Shown here: one piece after another, positions 18,432-27,261 of the stretch
Layout: each line of letters opens with the position of its first letter
Position numbering within the stretch: the first letter of the stretch is position 1
NCBI RefSeq assembly: GCF_003032475.1
Contig: NZ_CP028369.1
Span: 6,510,001 to 6,574,000 of the forward strand
DNA: 64,000 bases
Direction of reading: 5' to 3'
From: Streptomyces sp. P3
GTDB lineage: Bacteria; Actinomycetota; Actinomycetes; Streptomycetales; Streptomycetaceae
Position numbers and translations under genes: made by a program
Notes under the pieces: generated by a model
What the model was told of the DNA's origin: nothing
The model's input: the letters and a program-made list of their open reading frames with translations, nothing else
Databases searched by the model: none

Positions 18432-19001
18432 ATGACCCCGTACCGCACCCCACTCCCCATGGACGGCCGCCGCGCGCGCGGACAGGAGTCGCGCCGCCGG
18501 TTGCTGGAAGCTACGCTCCGGGTCATCGCCCGTGAGGGGCCCGCCGCGGTGACACACCGGGCCGTGGCGGCGGAGGCGGACGTGACGAAGTCGCTGGCCA
18601 CCTACCACTTCGCGACGGTCGATGAACTCCTCACCGCTGCGCTCGTCGAGAGTGCGGAGTTCTATGCGCGACAACTGGCGGAGGATCTTCCCTCGGACTG
18701 CTCGCTGGGTGAACTGGCTCAGCACCTGACCGACGCCTTCAACGGGCATCGGGCCGAGTGGCTGGGCGCGTACGAGCTGTTCCTGCACGCGGCGCGGTCC
18801 CCCGTGCTACGGGAGGCCGCTCGGATGTGGGTCGACTGGGGCAGGGGCTTGGCCCGCCGATACACGGATGATCCCGTCGCAGTCGACTGCTTCGTGTCCG
18901 CTTTGGACGGCTTCGCCATGCACGCGTTGCTGTCAGACGAGCCACTCGACGTAGAGCGACTCGCGGGGATCTTCACGTATCTCCTTCCTGAACCTTCGTA
19001 G
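18432..19001 (+). CDS. TetR-family transcriptional regulator
   Basis: The 189-residue regulator carries a standard N-terminal HTH (RRRLLEATLRVIAREGPAAV, HRAVAAEADVTKSLATYHF) followed by an all-helical ligand/dimer domain of the TetR_C type. The chosen ATG (18432) has a GGAGAA ribosome-binding site 6 to 11 bases upstream. A start at 18387 would overlap the palindrome that probably is its operator. A strong hairpin lies after the gene, and then a small protein and an APC permease follow on the same strand, so the permease is a plausible target. The ligand is unknown. Confidence 0.85.
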   Translation: MTPYRTPLPMDGRRARGQESRRRLLEATLRVIAREGPAAVTHRAVAAEADVTKSLATYHFATVDELLTAALVESAEFYARQLAEDLPSDCSLGELAQHLTDAFNGHRAEWLGAYELFLHAARSPVLREAARMWVDWGRGLARRYTDDPVAVDCFVSALDGFAMHALLSDEPLDVERLAGIFTYLLPEPS

Positions 19002-19053
19002 GCGGCTTCGCTACGCGGTCTCGCCGCCTCAGCCTCCTGTCCATCCCCCCACT

Positions 19054-19098
19054 GTGCGAACCCGCGGCACCGCTCGCTTCACCGCCGCGGGTTCGCAC
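19054..19098 (+). terminator. Hairpin terminator after the TetR gene
   Basis: The 14-bp arms GTGCGAACCCGCGG and CCGCGGGTTCGCAC are perfectly complementary around a 17-base loop, 53 bases past the TetR stop. The remaining bases up to 19357 show no gene, although the promoter of the next small gene must lie there. Confidence 0.7.
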
Positions 19099-19357
19099 AT
19101 CCTCACGGATCAGGAAAGACCAAGGGACATGCAACCCCTCATTGATCGCGCTCGTCCGTGCCGTCGGGGCAATGTCGATCTGGCCAGGCCCGTCCATGGC
19201 CGGTCCCCACAAGCTTGAGGGGCACCACGCCTGCTCCCTACCACTCCTGTCTGGATGCCCCATCGCGCCGCCAAGCAGTGCGCTTCCTTCAACGCCGTCC
19301 ACGGTTGTTCCGTTCGGCTTACCCCTACCCCCCGACCTCCGCGAGAAGGAGCACAAC

Positions 19358-19684
19358 ATGGCGGACATCTGGGTATTCGGCCAGGATCTGCGCCGGCCCG
19401 GCGAGACAACGCTCGTGCGTGCCGACGCCCTCACCCGAATCTACGCCTCCGGCGAAATGGTGACAGTTGCGGGGCTGGAGTCGGACGAAAGGATCGCACT
19501 GGCCCACCGGCGCGCGGTGCAGGGTGAGTTCCTGCCTCCCGGCTTCCACCTGAACCTTGTCGCGGCGCTGAGCAAAGCCCGAATTGAGGCGGCCAGCGGT
19601 CATGAAGACCTGGTCCTCCTTGCCGCCGCGGACGACGAAGGCCAGTGGCACTGGGGCATCCACACCGTTTCTGAGCTGTGCTGA
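19358..19684 (+). CDS. Small hypothetical protein
   Basis: The 108-residue cytosolic protein (starts [16 protein letters not shown], ends [11 protein letters not shown]) has no signal or membrane segment and no domain I recognise. The ATG at 19358 has an AAGGAG ribosome-binding site at good spacing. Composition is balanced and codon use fits the genome, so it is likely real. It ends 37 bases before the APC permease start and may be co-transcribed with it. Confidence 0.6.
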   Translation: MADIWVFGQDLRRPGETTLVRADALTRIYASGEMVTVAGLESDERIALAHRRAVQGEFLPPGFHLNLVAALSKARIEAASGHEDLVLLAAADDEGQWHWGIHTVSELC

Positions 19685-19721
19685 AACGCACCGAGTCTTA
19701 CTGAGACCACTGGAGTACCTG

Positions 19722-21683
19722 GTGTCCACCACCGCCCCTTCCCGACCGGACCCTTCCGCGCAGGGGCGCCTGCGTGCCTGGATACTGCAGGGCCTGCCCG
19801 ACAGAGCACGACAGCAGCCGACACCGGGCGACGACCTGAAGCAGGCCCCCAGGGGACAGCGGTGGTGGCGGGTCATGTGTCTCACTGGTGTGGACTACTT
19901 TTCCACGCTGGGTTTCCAGCCCGGGACGGCAGCGCTCGCGGCGGGACTGATGTCACCGGTGGCGACCGTCGTCCTGGTCCTTGTTACGTTGGCGGGCGCC
20001 CTCCCGGTGTACCGACGTGTGGCGCAAGAGAGCCCCCACGGTCAGGGATCGTTCGCCATGCTGGAACGGCTGCTGTCGTCCTGGCCGGGCAAGTTGTTCA
20101 TCCTGGTGCTGTTGGGGTTCGCCGCCACCGACTTCATCATCACCATCACGATGTCGGCGGCCGACGCTTCGACCCACCTGATCGAGAACCCCCACTTCAA
20201 TGGCTGGCTGCACGGCCATCAACTTCCCGTCACTCTGATCATGGTGGTGCTCCTGGGAGTGGTGTTCCTCAATGGCTTCCAGGAGGCGATAGGTGTCGCT
20301 GTTGTCCTGGTCGGCGTCTTTCTGACACTGAACCTCGTCCTCGCGTTCGTGGGGTTGTGGCACGTGGTCTCCGAACCCCACGTAGTCACGGACTGGTCGC
20401 AGGCGCTCACCGCTGAACACTCGAACCCGCTAGCCATTGTGGGCATCTCGCTGCTCGTCTTCCCCAAACTGGCCCTGGGACTGTCCGGCTTCGAGACCGG
20501 CGTCATGGTGATGCCGCACATCCGCAACGAGCACGGTGACATACAGCAGTCACCGGCCGGCCGCATCCGCGGCACGAAGAAACTGCTGACCACGGTCGCA
20601 CTCATCATGAGTGGATTCCTGATCACCAGCAGCTTTCTCACCACACTGCTGATCCCGCAAGCAGAGTTCGAGGTCGGGGGAGAGGCGCGGGGACGGGCAC
20701 TGGCCTATCTGGCCCATGAGTATCTCGGGTCGGCCTTCGGAACGGCCTACGATCTCGCCACCATCCTGATCCTCTGGTTCGCCGGCGCCTCGGCGATGGC
20801 CGGGCTGCTCAGCCTGCTGCCTCGCTACCTTCCCCGCTACGGCATGGCCCCGCACTGGGCGCGTGCGGTACGCCCGATGGTGCTGGTCCTCACCCTCGTT
20901 GCCGTCCTCATCACGTGGATCTTCGACGCCGACGTACAGGCGCAGTCCAGCGCGTACGCCACCGGCGTGCTGGTCTTGGTCACCTCGGCAGCCGTCGCCG
21001 TGACCATCGCCGCCCGCCGCGCCCGCCAACGTGGCCGAACCCTCACCTTCGGCGTCATCTCGGCGGTCTTCGCTTATACGACGGTGGTGAACGTGGTGGA
21101 GCGGCCCGACGGTGTGAAAATCGCCGCATGCTTCGTCATCGGCATTGTCATCGTCTCCCTCCTGTCCCGCTGCTTCCGAGCCTTCGAACTGAGGGTGACC
21201 GGTGTGGTTCTGGACCCGGCGGCGGACCGTTTCCTGTGTGACATGGCCGACCGGCGGATCCGCCTGGTCGCACATGATGGCGAACATCGAGACGCCACAG
21301 AGTACGACGCCAAGCTCCGACACCTGCGCACTGACAACGACCTGGCCGACGGCCACGACGTGGTCTTCGTCGAGGTCACGGTCCGTGACCCGTCGGACTT
21401 CGAGAGCGAGGTTCACGTACGAGGTCTGCACGTCCACGGCCATCTGGTCCTGACCCTGGAGAGCGCCGCCGTCGCCAACGCGCTGGCCGCACTGCTGCTC
21501 CATGTACGCGATGCCACCGGAGAGATACCGCACATCTACTTCGAGTGGACCGAAGGCAGCCCGCTCGGCCACCTCCTCAAGTTCCTGCTTCTGGGCCGGG
21601 GAGATATCGCCCCCATCACCCGGGAGATCCTCCGCGCGTCCGAACCGGACCGTACCCGCCGCCCCCGCGTCCACGTCGGCTGA
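19722..21683 (+). CDS. APC-superfamily permease with a soluble C-terminal domain
   Basis: The 653-residue integral membrane protein starts at GTG 19722 with GGAG five bases upstream. About 12 transmembrane helices span residues ~45-500: the first half contains [20 protein letters not shown], matching the unwound helix 1 of APC transporters, and later [14 protein letters not shown], typical of the amino-acid/polyamine permease fold. The final ~150 residues are hydrophilic ([20 protein letters not shown]) and probably form a cytoplasmic regulatory domain. It is likely a proton-coupled amino acid or cation transporter, with undefined substrate. It follows a small hypothetical gene and a TetR regulator, which may control it. 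Confidence 0.8.
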   Translation: MSTTAPSRPDPSAQGRLRAWILQGLPDRARQQPTPGDDLKQAPRGQRWWRVMCLTGVDYFSTLGFQPGTAALAAGLMSPVATVVLVLVTLAGALPVYRRVAQESPHGQGSFAMLERLLSSWPGKLFILVLLGFAATDFIITITMSAADASTHLIENPHFNGWLHGHQLPVTLIMVVLLGVVFLNGFQEAIGVAVVLVGVFLTLNLVLAFVGLWHVVSEPHVVTDWSQALTAEHSNPLAIVGISLLVFPKLALGLSGFETGVMVMPHIRNEHGDIQQSPAGRIRGTKKLLTTVALIMSGFLITSSFLTTLLIPQAEFEVGGEARGRALAYLAHEYLGSAFGTAYDLATILILWFAGASAMAGLLSLLPRYLPRYGMAPHWARAVRPMVLVLTLVAVLITWIFDADVQAQSSAYATGVLVLVTSAAVAVTIAARRARQRGRTLTFGVISAVFAYTTVVNVVERPDGVKIAACFVIGIVIVSLLSRCFRAFELRVTGVVLDPAADRFLCDMADRRIRLVAHDGEHRDATEYDAKLRHLRTDNDLADGHDVVFVEVTVRDPSDFESEVHVRGLHVHGHLVLTLESAAVANALAALLLHVRDATGEIPHIYFEWTEGSPLGHLLKFLLLGRGDIAPITREILRASEPDRTRRPRVHVG

Positions 21684-21777
21684 CACCTGCACGCTTCCAG
21701 GGCTCCAGGCGCTCTCACCAGGGGACTTCCGCTATTCGGCGGGGGCGGCCCGAGGCTGGTGGAGAGGAGCTGACCAG

Positions 21778-21864
21778 ATGAATTACGAAGCTGGAGTTAT
21801 GACACAGCACGCAGTTGGCAAGTGGCCCGATGTCGGACGAAGGCTGACAGGGGGTGCGAGGTGA
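21778..21864 (+). CDS. Micro-ORF translationally coupled to a membrane peptide
   Basis: The 28-codon frame (starts MNYEAGVMTQHAVGKWPDVG) has a good GAGGAG ribosome-binding site ahead of ATG 21778. Its TGA overlaps the GTG of the next small gene as GTGA, the same coupling used throughout real operons here. There is no hydrophobic segment. It could be a leader peptide that sets translation of the downstream membrane peptide. No homologue is recognised. Confidence 0.4.
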   Translation: MNYEAGVMTQHAVGKWPDVGRRLTGGAR

Positions 21865-21992
21865 GTGGATGGAGGGAGGTAGTGTTCCTCGTCACCGCAG
21901 TGGCGGGCGTGATCCTGGCCGTGGTCCGACCGGATCTGTGCTCGGTTGTCGTGCACCGCGTGGTCACGGGCCTGTCCCACCTCGCGCGCTGA
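21861..21992 (+). CDS. 43-residue single-pass membrane peptide
   Basis: This starts at GTG 21861, overlapping the stop of the preceding micro-ORF. The first half is a strong transmembrane helix (VVFLVTAVAGVILAVVRPDL), ending in a short basic C-terminal part (HRVVTGLSHLAR). Size and layout resemble small auxiliary subunits of membrane complexes, such as KdpF-like peptides, but similarity was not established. It lies after the APC permease and before a truncated glycosyltransferase. Confidence 0.4.
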   Translation: MSGWREVVFLVTAVAGVILAVVRPDLCSVVVHRVVTGLSHLAR

Positions 21993-22002
21993 GGCGAGCC
22001 CG

Positions 22003-22446
22003 ATGAAGATCACGTTCTTGGTCCATGATGCGTACAGTGCGGACAATACCGCCGTGACCACGGCTGCGCTCGCTTCAGCACCTGCCAAGCGCCACAAGGT
22101 GGAGATCGTCTCCTACTTTCGGATCACCGCCTTGCCGCAGCTGCCCATGCCTGGTGTCACCCTGAGCCCCCTGACTGATCTTCGCCCTCTTTCCCGGGAC
22201 GATCCACTCCGAACGGTCCCGTCACCCCCGAATGTCCTGGGCGACACCAGACTCTTCGCATATTTGCGTGACACCGACGCGGACGTGGTGATTGCGACCA
22301 GCCCAAATCTGGTCCGCTTCCTGGCCGCGCATGCTCGTCCCGGCTACTTGTACATCGGCCAGGATCACTTACTGCGCGGACTTCACAAGCACGGGACGCT
22401 TAGCCTCAATACCAGTGACTTAACCTCGATCTTTCGTGAGGTGTAG
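22003..22446 (+). pseudogene. Glycosyltransferase family 4 N-terminal fragment cut by an IS1380 end
   Basis: The frame starts at ATG 22003 (MKITFLVHDAY) and reads the first ~140 residues of a GT4-type N-terminal Rossmann domain: KRHKVEIVSYF, then DTDADVVIATSPNLVRFLAA. It then runs into TAACCTCGATCTTTCGTGAG (22421-22440), an IS1380 terminal sequence, and stops within two codons. The nucleotide-sugar-binding C-terminal domain is missing. TTA codons occur near the end, one of them inside the IS sequence. Not functional. Confidence 0.65.
22421..22440. repeat. Solo IS1380 terminal sequence
   Basis: It matches 18 of 20 positions of the IS1380 end at 6989-7008 (TAACCTCGATCGTTCATGAG). No transposase lies next to it, so it is a scar left by deletion or imprecise loss. 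Confidence 0.55.
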
Positions 22447-22556
22447 CGGTTCGAGCGGGCAGATCGTTCTTCAAAGGAGCGAGACGGCAATTCTGAACCG
22501 CAGTCGGAGGTGGCGGCACGGGAGCCTAATCGGTTTCCGCGCCGCCACCTTGTTCG

Positions 22557-22667
22557 TCAGCGGCGCCGGTCGGTTCCCATGGCCGACCGGGCGTCCCGAA
22601 CGAATTGCCATGCGCGCCCGGCGCTGAAGCCCGCAAGGACAAGATTGATAGCGATCAGAACCTGCAT
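22557..22667 (-). CDS. Possible 36-residue membrane-anchored peptide
   Basis: On the reverse strand an AAAAGGGG site precedes ATG 22667 and a short frame reading MQVLIAINLVLAGFSAGRAW, then a charged tail. One hydrophobic helix is visible. It lies alone in a gap of about 480 bases (22447-22925) that otherwise shows no gene. It may be chance. Confidence 0.25.
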   Translation of the reverse strand: MQVLIAINLVLAGFSAGRAWQFVRDARSAMGTDRRR

Positions 22668-22925
22668 CTGTACCCCTTTTCCATGCTCTTGCCGGGCGAT
22701 TGCCCCGCTGAAATCAAAAGTACGGAGGGCCTTCGCTGGTAAATAGGGGTTGCCGCTCGGCTTGGCGCTCATCTCGGTTCTTGGCCCGAGCGTCAAGTCG
22801 AGCGGCAAGTCCTGGACCGGTCCGCGGCGATTTCTTACCCGCCCGACAGGGAGAAGCCCGGGAAGGGCGTTCGGTCTCCGGCGGGTCGGGCGCAGCGCAT
22901 TGTCGAGTGACCTGGTGCGCAAGGG

Positions 22926-23150
22926 GTGGTGCAGGAGGCCGCGGAGCGATCGGGCGGGCGACTCCGGTGGATCGGCAAGGAGGGGAAGCCAGTCGCCGGC
23001 CACCTCGTGTCGGTGCTTCGAAGCGGCGGTCCGGCCTATGATCGGGCTGTCTTGGTTATGCCCCGACTCGTCGGGCAGGCCGACTGGTTCGACGAGCCCC
23101 CTGCGCGCTGTCTCGACAGTGCGCCGCCTGATGGGGCGCAGTGCCGGTAG
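22926..23150 (+). CDS. Possible small ORF upstream of the large NTPase gene
   Basis: The frame begins at one of two adjacent GTG codons (22926/22929) next to AAGGGG and reads 74 residues (ERSGGRLRWIGKEGKPVAGH, VLRSGGPAYDRAVLVMPRLV) with protein-like alternation. It stops 72 bases before the NTPase start. It is not recognised. It could be a truncated gene, a small partner, or noise. Confidence 0.25.
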   Translation: MVQEAAERSGGRLRWIGKEGKPVAGHLVSVLRSGGPAYDRAVLVMPRLVGQADWFDEPPARCLDSAPPDGAQCR

Positions 23151-23221
23151 GTGCGTCCCGACCAGGCCCGGGAGGGTGGTCGGGTGGGGAATCTCCGCAG
23201 ACTCGGCCGGTGGAGGTGAAG

Positions 23222-26200
23222 GTGTCGTTCGATGCCCGGAACGTCGAGGCCCTGGTGGGCGAGTTGGGCAGCGTGGTGAACAGACTGGTTCCTGGCGCGT
23301 TCGGCGGCGTCGCCAGGGACGGCCAGAAGGCACAGGAGCCGCTGCACATCCCCGTGTTGTGCGAGATCGCGGAACGGAGCTTTCCCGCCGAGTGGCGACG
23401 GGGAGACCGGGTTCATGCGCTTGAGTTGACGCTCAGGCGGGCGATAGGCCGACTCGAAGGACAGTTCGCCGGCAATTCGACGTGGAGACCGAGCAGGCGG
23501 ATCACCAATGAAGAGGTGGCTCTACGCTATTTCAACTTCGACGGTTCGACGGATCTCGGAAGAGTCGAGTCCATCGACTTCGATGACGCAGCGTTCGACG
23601 GCCTCGGAGGCGATCGCTACGTCAAAGTATTTCACGCGTTGAAGAATGCGATAGCGTTTGACATCAGCGACGTGAGACTTCGGGTTTATCTGAAAGACCT
23701 TCGTCACCGACTCGCCGCAATTATTCTCGACCCGGGTTTTCCCTTCACCGCGGCGTCTGAGTCCGCGCCGGCAGGCGAAGCGTCCGCCGCCCGGTCGGTA
23801 TCGGACGATGGCTACGGTGTGGATGTCCGCGAGTTGCTCGCCATCTCTGACGTCTATGTGCGCGACATCCGCATCGATTCCATGCTCCATGTGGTGCGCA
23901 CCCTCGAACCCGATCTGCTGGAACAGCTCAGGAATACGAGTCGTCCGTGGCCGCGGGTGGTCGTCGGAGAGGCCGGGTCGGGCAAGAGCACATTGCTGTG
24001 GTCGCTCCACCAGAGCCTGGCCGCCGAGCCGGACACAGAGCCGCTGCTGCTGCCCGCTACGTGGTTACTGCGGGACCGGGGTGACGAACCTGCGGAAAGA
24101 CTCGCCGAGTTGCTGCAAAGGATCGCCCGGGCAGGAAGAAGGCCGGTCCTGCTTCTCGACACCGCCGACCTGATGCTTCACGACGAAGAGGCGCGCCAGC
24201 GGCTGTTGCGTCTTCTCAACTCCGTCCATACGGCCGGGTTTTCCGGCCTGTATTCCACCAGGCCCCAGGAGGCCGCACTCCTGTCGGACGACCATCTGCG
24301 TCGTTACGACCTCCAGCCGTACGACGACGCCGAGCTGGATCACGCTGTCGCCGCCTTGGTGACTCGGTATTGTCCGGACGTTCCTCACGCGGAGGTCACC
24401 AGGCGGGTGCGGCAGGCAACGGCGCGCGGCCTGCCGGTCGCCGAGGTCTGCCGGAGCCCGCTGCTGCTGCGCATGCTGTTCGACCTCTCCGCGCCCTCCG
24501 AGCCCGAACTCGGTGATGTCGACGTCACCCGGCTCTTCGACGCCTACTGGCAGCGGCGAGTGATGCGTGACGCCCGTACGGATACCGAGACCGGCCTGCG
24601 TGCCCGTGCGGCCGACAACCTGAGCGCCCTGGCCGGCCACGCAGCCGTCGGATTGCTCGGCTCCGGCCTGCCGGGGCTGCCCGCCGCCACGCTGCGCGAG
24701 ACGACCGCCGTTGCGGCCGGATCATCCGGCGATCCCGCGTCGCTCGAGGAGGGGCTCGCGATCCTCACCGAACGCGGTGTGCTCGTACCCGGCGGAGAAC
24801 AGGTCGGATTTCTCCACCAGACCATGTTCGAGTTCGCCGCCGCCAAGGGTCTGCTCGCCCGGCCGGATCCAGCGACGATCGGCACGCTGACGGCCCGGGC
24901 GACAAGCCACGGCGGTGACCTGTTCGTCGGCGCCGTCCTCGAACAGGTCCTGATTCTCGCGGGTGCGAACCCGCTTCTCCGGGATGCGGCCCGCGATGCT
25001 GTCAACGCTCTGGTCACCTCGGACAGCGAGGCGGTCCAGGCGATCGGGCTTGTGGCCTGGGGTCACTATCCGGTGCTTCTTGACGACGCCACCAACACCC
25101 TGCGAACAGCCGGGGCATCGGCGCTGGAGCGCACGACGAGAATTCTCCCCACCATCGCCGCCAAGCCGACGGGGCAGACCATCAGCCAGCTCCTGCTCAT
25201 CTGGCAGTCCACGAACGAGTCGGATGTCCGTACCGCGGTGCTCGACGCGTTCGGCCGTCTCGCCCTGCACACACCGCGAGACGTGGCCGAGGCGGTGGAC
25301 TACCTGCAGCCGCTCCACACGTTCGCGGGAACCACAGTCACCCCCGCGATGCGACGCAGTTTTCTCGGTGTCCTTCATGCGATCTCCTCGCAGGCGCGCC
25401 TTCTCGTACGGTCCACGCTCGTCGCCATGCTCATGAGTAGTGACGACCGGGAATGCGTCGAGCTGGAGTACCTGGCACGCCAGTGGTCCTCCATCGGCGA
25501 CGACCACCTGCTGGCCGAGATCGTCCGGACCCTTGACGCCGAGGGGCCGCCGAGCCGCACCGTCGCGGCCGGGTTCGGGAAAGTCATCGCCGCCGAATGG
25601 CACCGGGCGGGCACCTGGCACGGTGCCGAGCCCTGGGCGGACTTCCTCGCACACGCCATGCACCCCGGCTCCGCCGCGCTCACGCTGCGGAACGAGGCGA
25701 CGCTGCACGCCGTCGGCGCCTTTGCCGTCACCACGGACGACGACCGCTGCGTCCGCATCGCCGTCGAGGCCCTGCTCGACGCATCGGACCCCCGTGTGCG
25801 CGACGTCATCTGCCACAGCGTGCTCCGCGGCATCCTCGCCTCGGGATCACACGCCACCGCTGTCCTGGACACTGCCGTCAGGTCCTCACTCGCGACCATC
25901 GGGTACGCCGCGCAGAAGGGCAGGATCGACGAGCGCCAGCAGCTTCTGCTCGAGCTGCTCGCCCAAGCAGATCTCCCCGGTACGTCCATAGCCCGAGTCC
26001 TCCCGCCGCATCTCGAAACCCAGGACTGGAAGGCCGACCACCGCCTCCTGCGTCTCGCGTCGGCCGCGGCCGATCACGGACACCCCACCGCTCAGCACCT
26101 GCTGGAAGAGGTGAGCCGCACCCCGCAGATGCTGTCGACGGCTCAGCTCGACGCGCTCTTCTCCACTCGAACCGCGCACATGCCCCGAAGCGATGAGGTC

Positions 26201-27178
26201 TTTGACGCCATCGTGTCCATCGCCACCCGGACCGGGCGGACGGCGGACCTGGAGAAGATCGTCGAGTCCGCCGATCGACGCGATGGACGTGTGGACCTGT
26301 ACGGTCCCTCGCTCCTGGCCCACGCCCGAGAGCTGATGGCAGGCACCGATGAGTCGAAGCGCAGTGGCAGCCGGTTCCTCGCCGGACTCATGGCCAAGAT
26401 CGACACGGAGATGGCGTGGCCCGAACTACGAGTCGTCCTCGACGACGTTGACGACCCGAAGATCCTCGTTCGGCTCATTCGGACGCTCTGGCAGCAGACT
26501 CCCGCCGGGGACGTCTCTGCCCAACTCGACTACCTCGGCCGGTTCATCGAGGTCCGGCCCGGTGCCGACAGGCCGGTGGCACGTCCACCCGGACGCCTGA
26601 CCGACATCTCGGTCGCCGTCGCGTCGGCCTGGGCGATGCTCTACATCCTCGGTACCCGCACCGAAGCCGCCACCGACCAGTGGCCTGTGGTGCGGACGCT
26701 CGGGCTCTACGAGGTCGAAGGGGAGGAGATCTTCGTCGAGGGCAGGAGGTTCCTGATCGTCTGCGACTACCTCGCGCGCCTCGGCCCGGTGGACCCTCAC
26801 CGGGCCGGGGCCCACCTCCTCGACTACCTCTCGGCTCTCTCGACCGGTGAATTCCATGGCAACGACCCTGCATGGTGGCGACGCGAACTCCGTATCGCCG
26901 TCCAGCACGCCTGCGCACTCAGTGATCACAGGATCATCGAATCCCTTGTCGCTGTCTGTGGCATCCTCGACGACGGGATCGCCGAGGTCATCACCACGGC
27001 CATTGCCGAGCGCCACTACGCCGCCGCGCGCGAGCACCTGCAAACACTCGGCCGCGCCGACATCACGGCCACTCTGCGGAGCTTCCTTCTGGAGCTCATC
27101 CGCAGCCACGACCGCAGCTTCGGCACCCGGGCCTTTCCCGAGGTCTTCGCGGCAGTCACGGGCCGCGCTCCGAGGTGA
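23222..27178 (+). CDS. Large orphan P-loop NTPase, STAND/NACHT-like, with helical-repeat C-terminus
   Basis: The 1318-residue protein starts at GTG 23222 with a perfect GGAGGTGA five bases upstream. Residues 1-~200 form an N-terminal region I do not recognise, with a likely EPLHIPVLCEIAER segment and no membrane helix. A P-loop follows at 249-257 (GEAGSGKST), a Walker B near 308-314 (PVLLLDTAD), and a sensor-like GFSGLYSTRP. A winged-helix-like region (AILTERGVLVPGGEQVGFLH) comes next, then about 800 residues of alpha-helical, HEAT/ARM-like repeats. This order (effector or sensor, NTPase, WH, repeats) is that of STAND ATPases such as Avs/bNACHT antiphage proteins, where the repeats sense a target. 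Function is inferred from architecture only. A rare TTA codon at residue 282 suggests bldA dependence or foreign origin. Confidence 0.75.
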   Translation: MSFDARNVEALVGELGSVVNRLVPGAFGGVARDGQKAQEPLHIPVLCEIAERSFPAEWRRGDRVHALELTLRRAIGRLEGQFAGNSTWRPSRRITNEEVALRYFNFDGSTDLGRVESIDFDDAAFDGLGGDRYVKVFHALKNAIAFDISDVRLRVYLKDLRHRLAAIILDPGFPFTAASESAPAGEASAARSVSDDGYGVDVRELLAISDVYVRDIRIDSMLHVVRTLEPDLLEQLRNTSRPWPRVVVGEAGSGKSTLLWSLHQSLAAEPDTEPLLLPATWLLRDRGDEPAERLAELLQRIARAGRRPVLLLDTADLMLHDEEARQRLLRLLNSVHTAGFSGLYSTRPQEAALLSDDHLRRYDLQPYDDAELDHAVAALVTRYCPDVPHAEVTRRVRQATARGLPVAEVCRSPLLLRMLFDLSAPSEPELGDVDVTRLFDAYWQRRVMRDARTDTETGLRARAADNLSALAGHAAVGLLGSGLPGLPAATLRETTAVAAGSSGDPASLEEGLAILTERGVLVPGGEQVGFLHQTMFEFAAAKGLLARPDPATIGTLTARATSHGGDLFVGAVLEQVLILAGANPLLRDAARDAVNALVTSDSEAVQAIGLVAWGHYPVLLDDATNTLRTAGASALERTTRILPTIAAKPTGQTISQLLLIWQSTNESDVRTAVLDAFGRLALHTPRDVAEAVDYLQPLHTFAGTTVTPAMRRSFLGVLHAISSQARLLVRSTLVAMLMSSDDRECVELEYLARQWSSIGDDHLLAEIVRTLDAEGPPSRTVAAGFGKVIAAEWHRAGTWHGAEPWADFLAHAMHPGSAALTLRNEATLHAVGAFAVTTDDDRCVRIAVEALLDASDPRVRDVICHSVLRGILASGSHATAVLDTAVRSSLATIGYAAQKGRIDERQQLLLELLAQADLPGTSIARVLPPHLETQDWKADHRLLRLASAAADHGHPTAQHLLEEVSRTPQMLSTAQLDALFSTRTAHMPRSDEVFDAIVSIATRTGRTADLEKIVESADRRDGRVDLYGPSLLAHARELMAGTDESKRSGSRFLAGLMAKIDTEMAWPELRVVLDDVDDPKILVRLIRTLWQQTPAGDVSAQLDYLGRFIEVRPGADRPVARPPGRLTDISVAVASAWAMLYILGTRTEAATDQWPVVRTLGLYEVEGEEIFVEGRRFLIVCDYLARLGPVDPHRAGAHLLDYLSALSTGEFHGNDPAWWRRELRIAVQHACALSDHRIIESLVAVCGILDDGIAEVITTAIAERHYAAAREHLQTLGRADITATLRSFLLELIRSHDRSFGTRAFPEVFAAVTGRAPR

Positions 27179-27184
27179 CCGTCC

Positions 27185-27212
27185 CGACGGCCGACGGCCG
27201 ACGGCCGACGGG
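27185..27212. repeat. Tandem 7-bp repeat
   Basis: Four head-to-tail copies of CGACGGC (the last imperfect) lie directly after the NTPase stop, between two convergent genes. This looks like a slippage-prone GC-rich tract and contains no clear hairpin terminator. Confidence 0.6.
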
Positions 27213-27261
27213 GGGCGGACGGCGGCCCGGGCGGGGGCGGCCCGTCGGCACCCGGCGCTGG

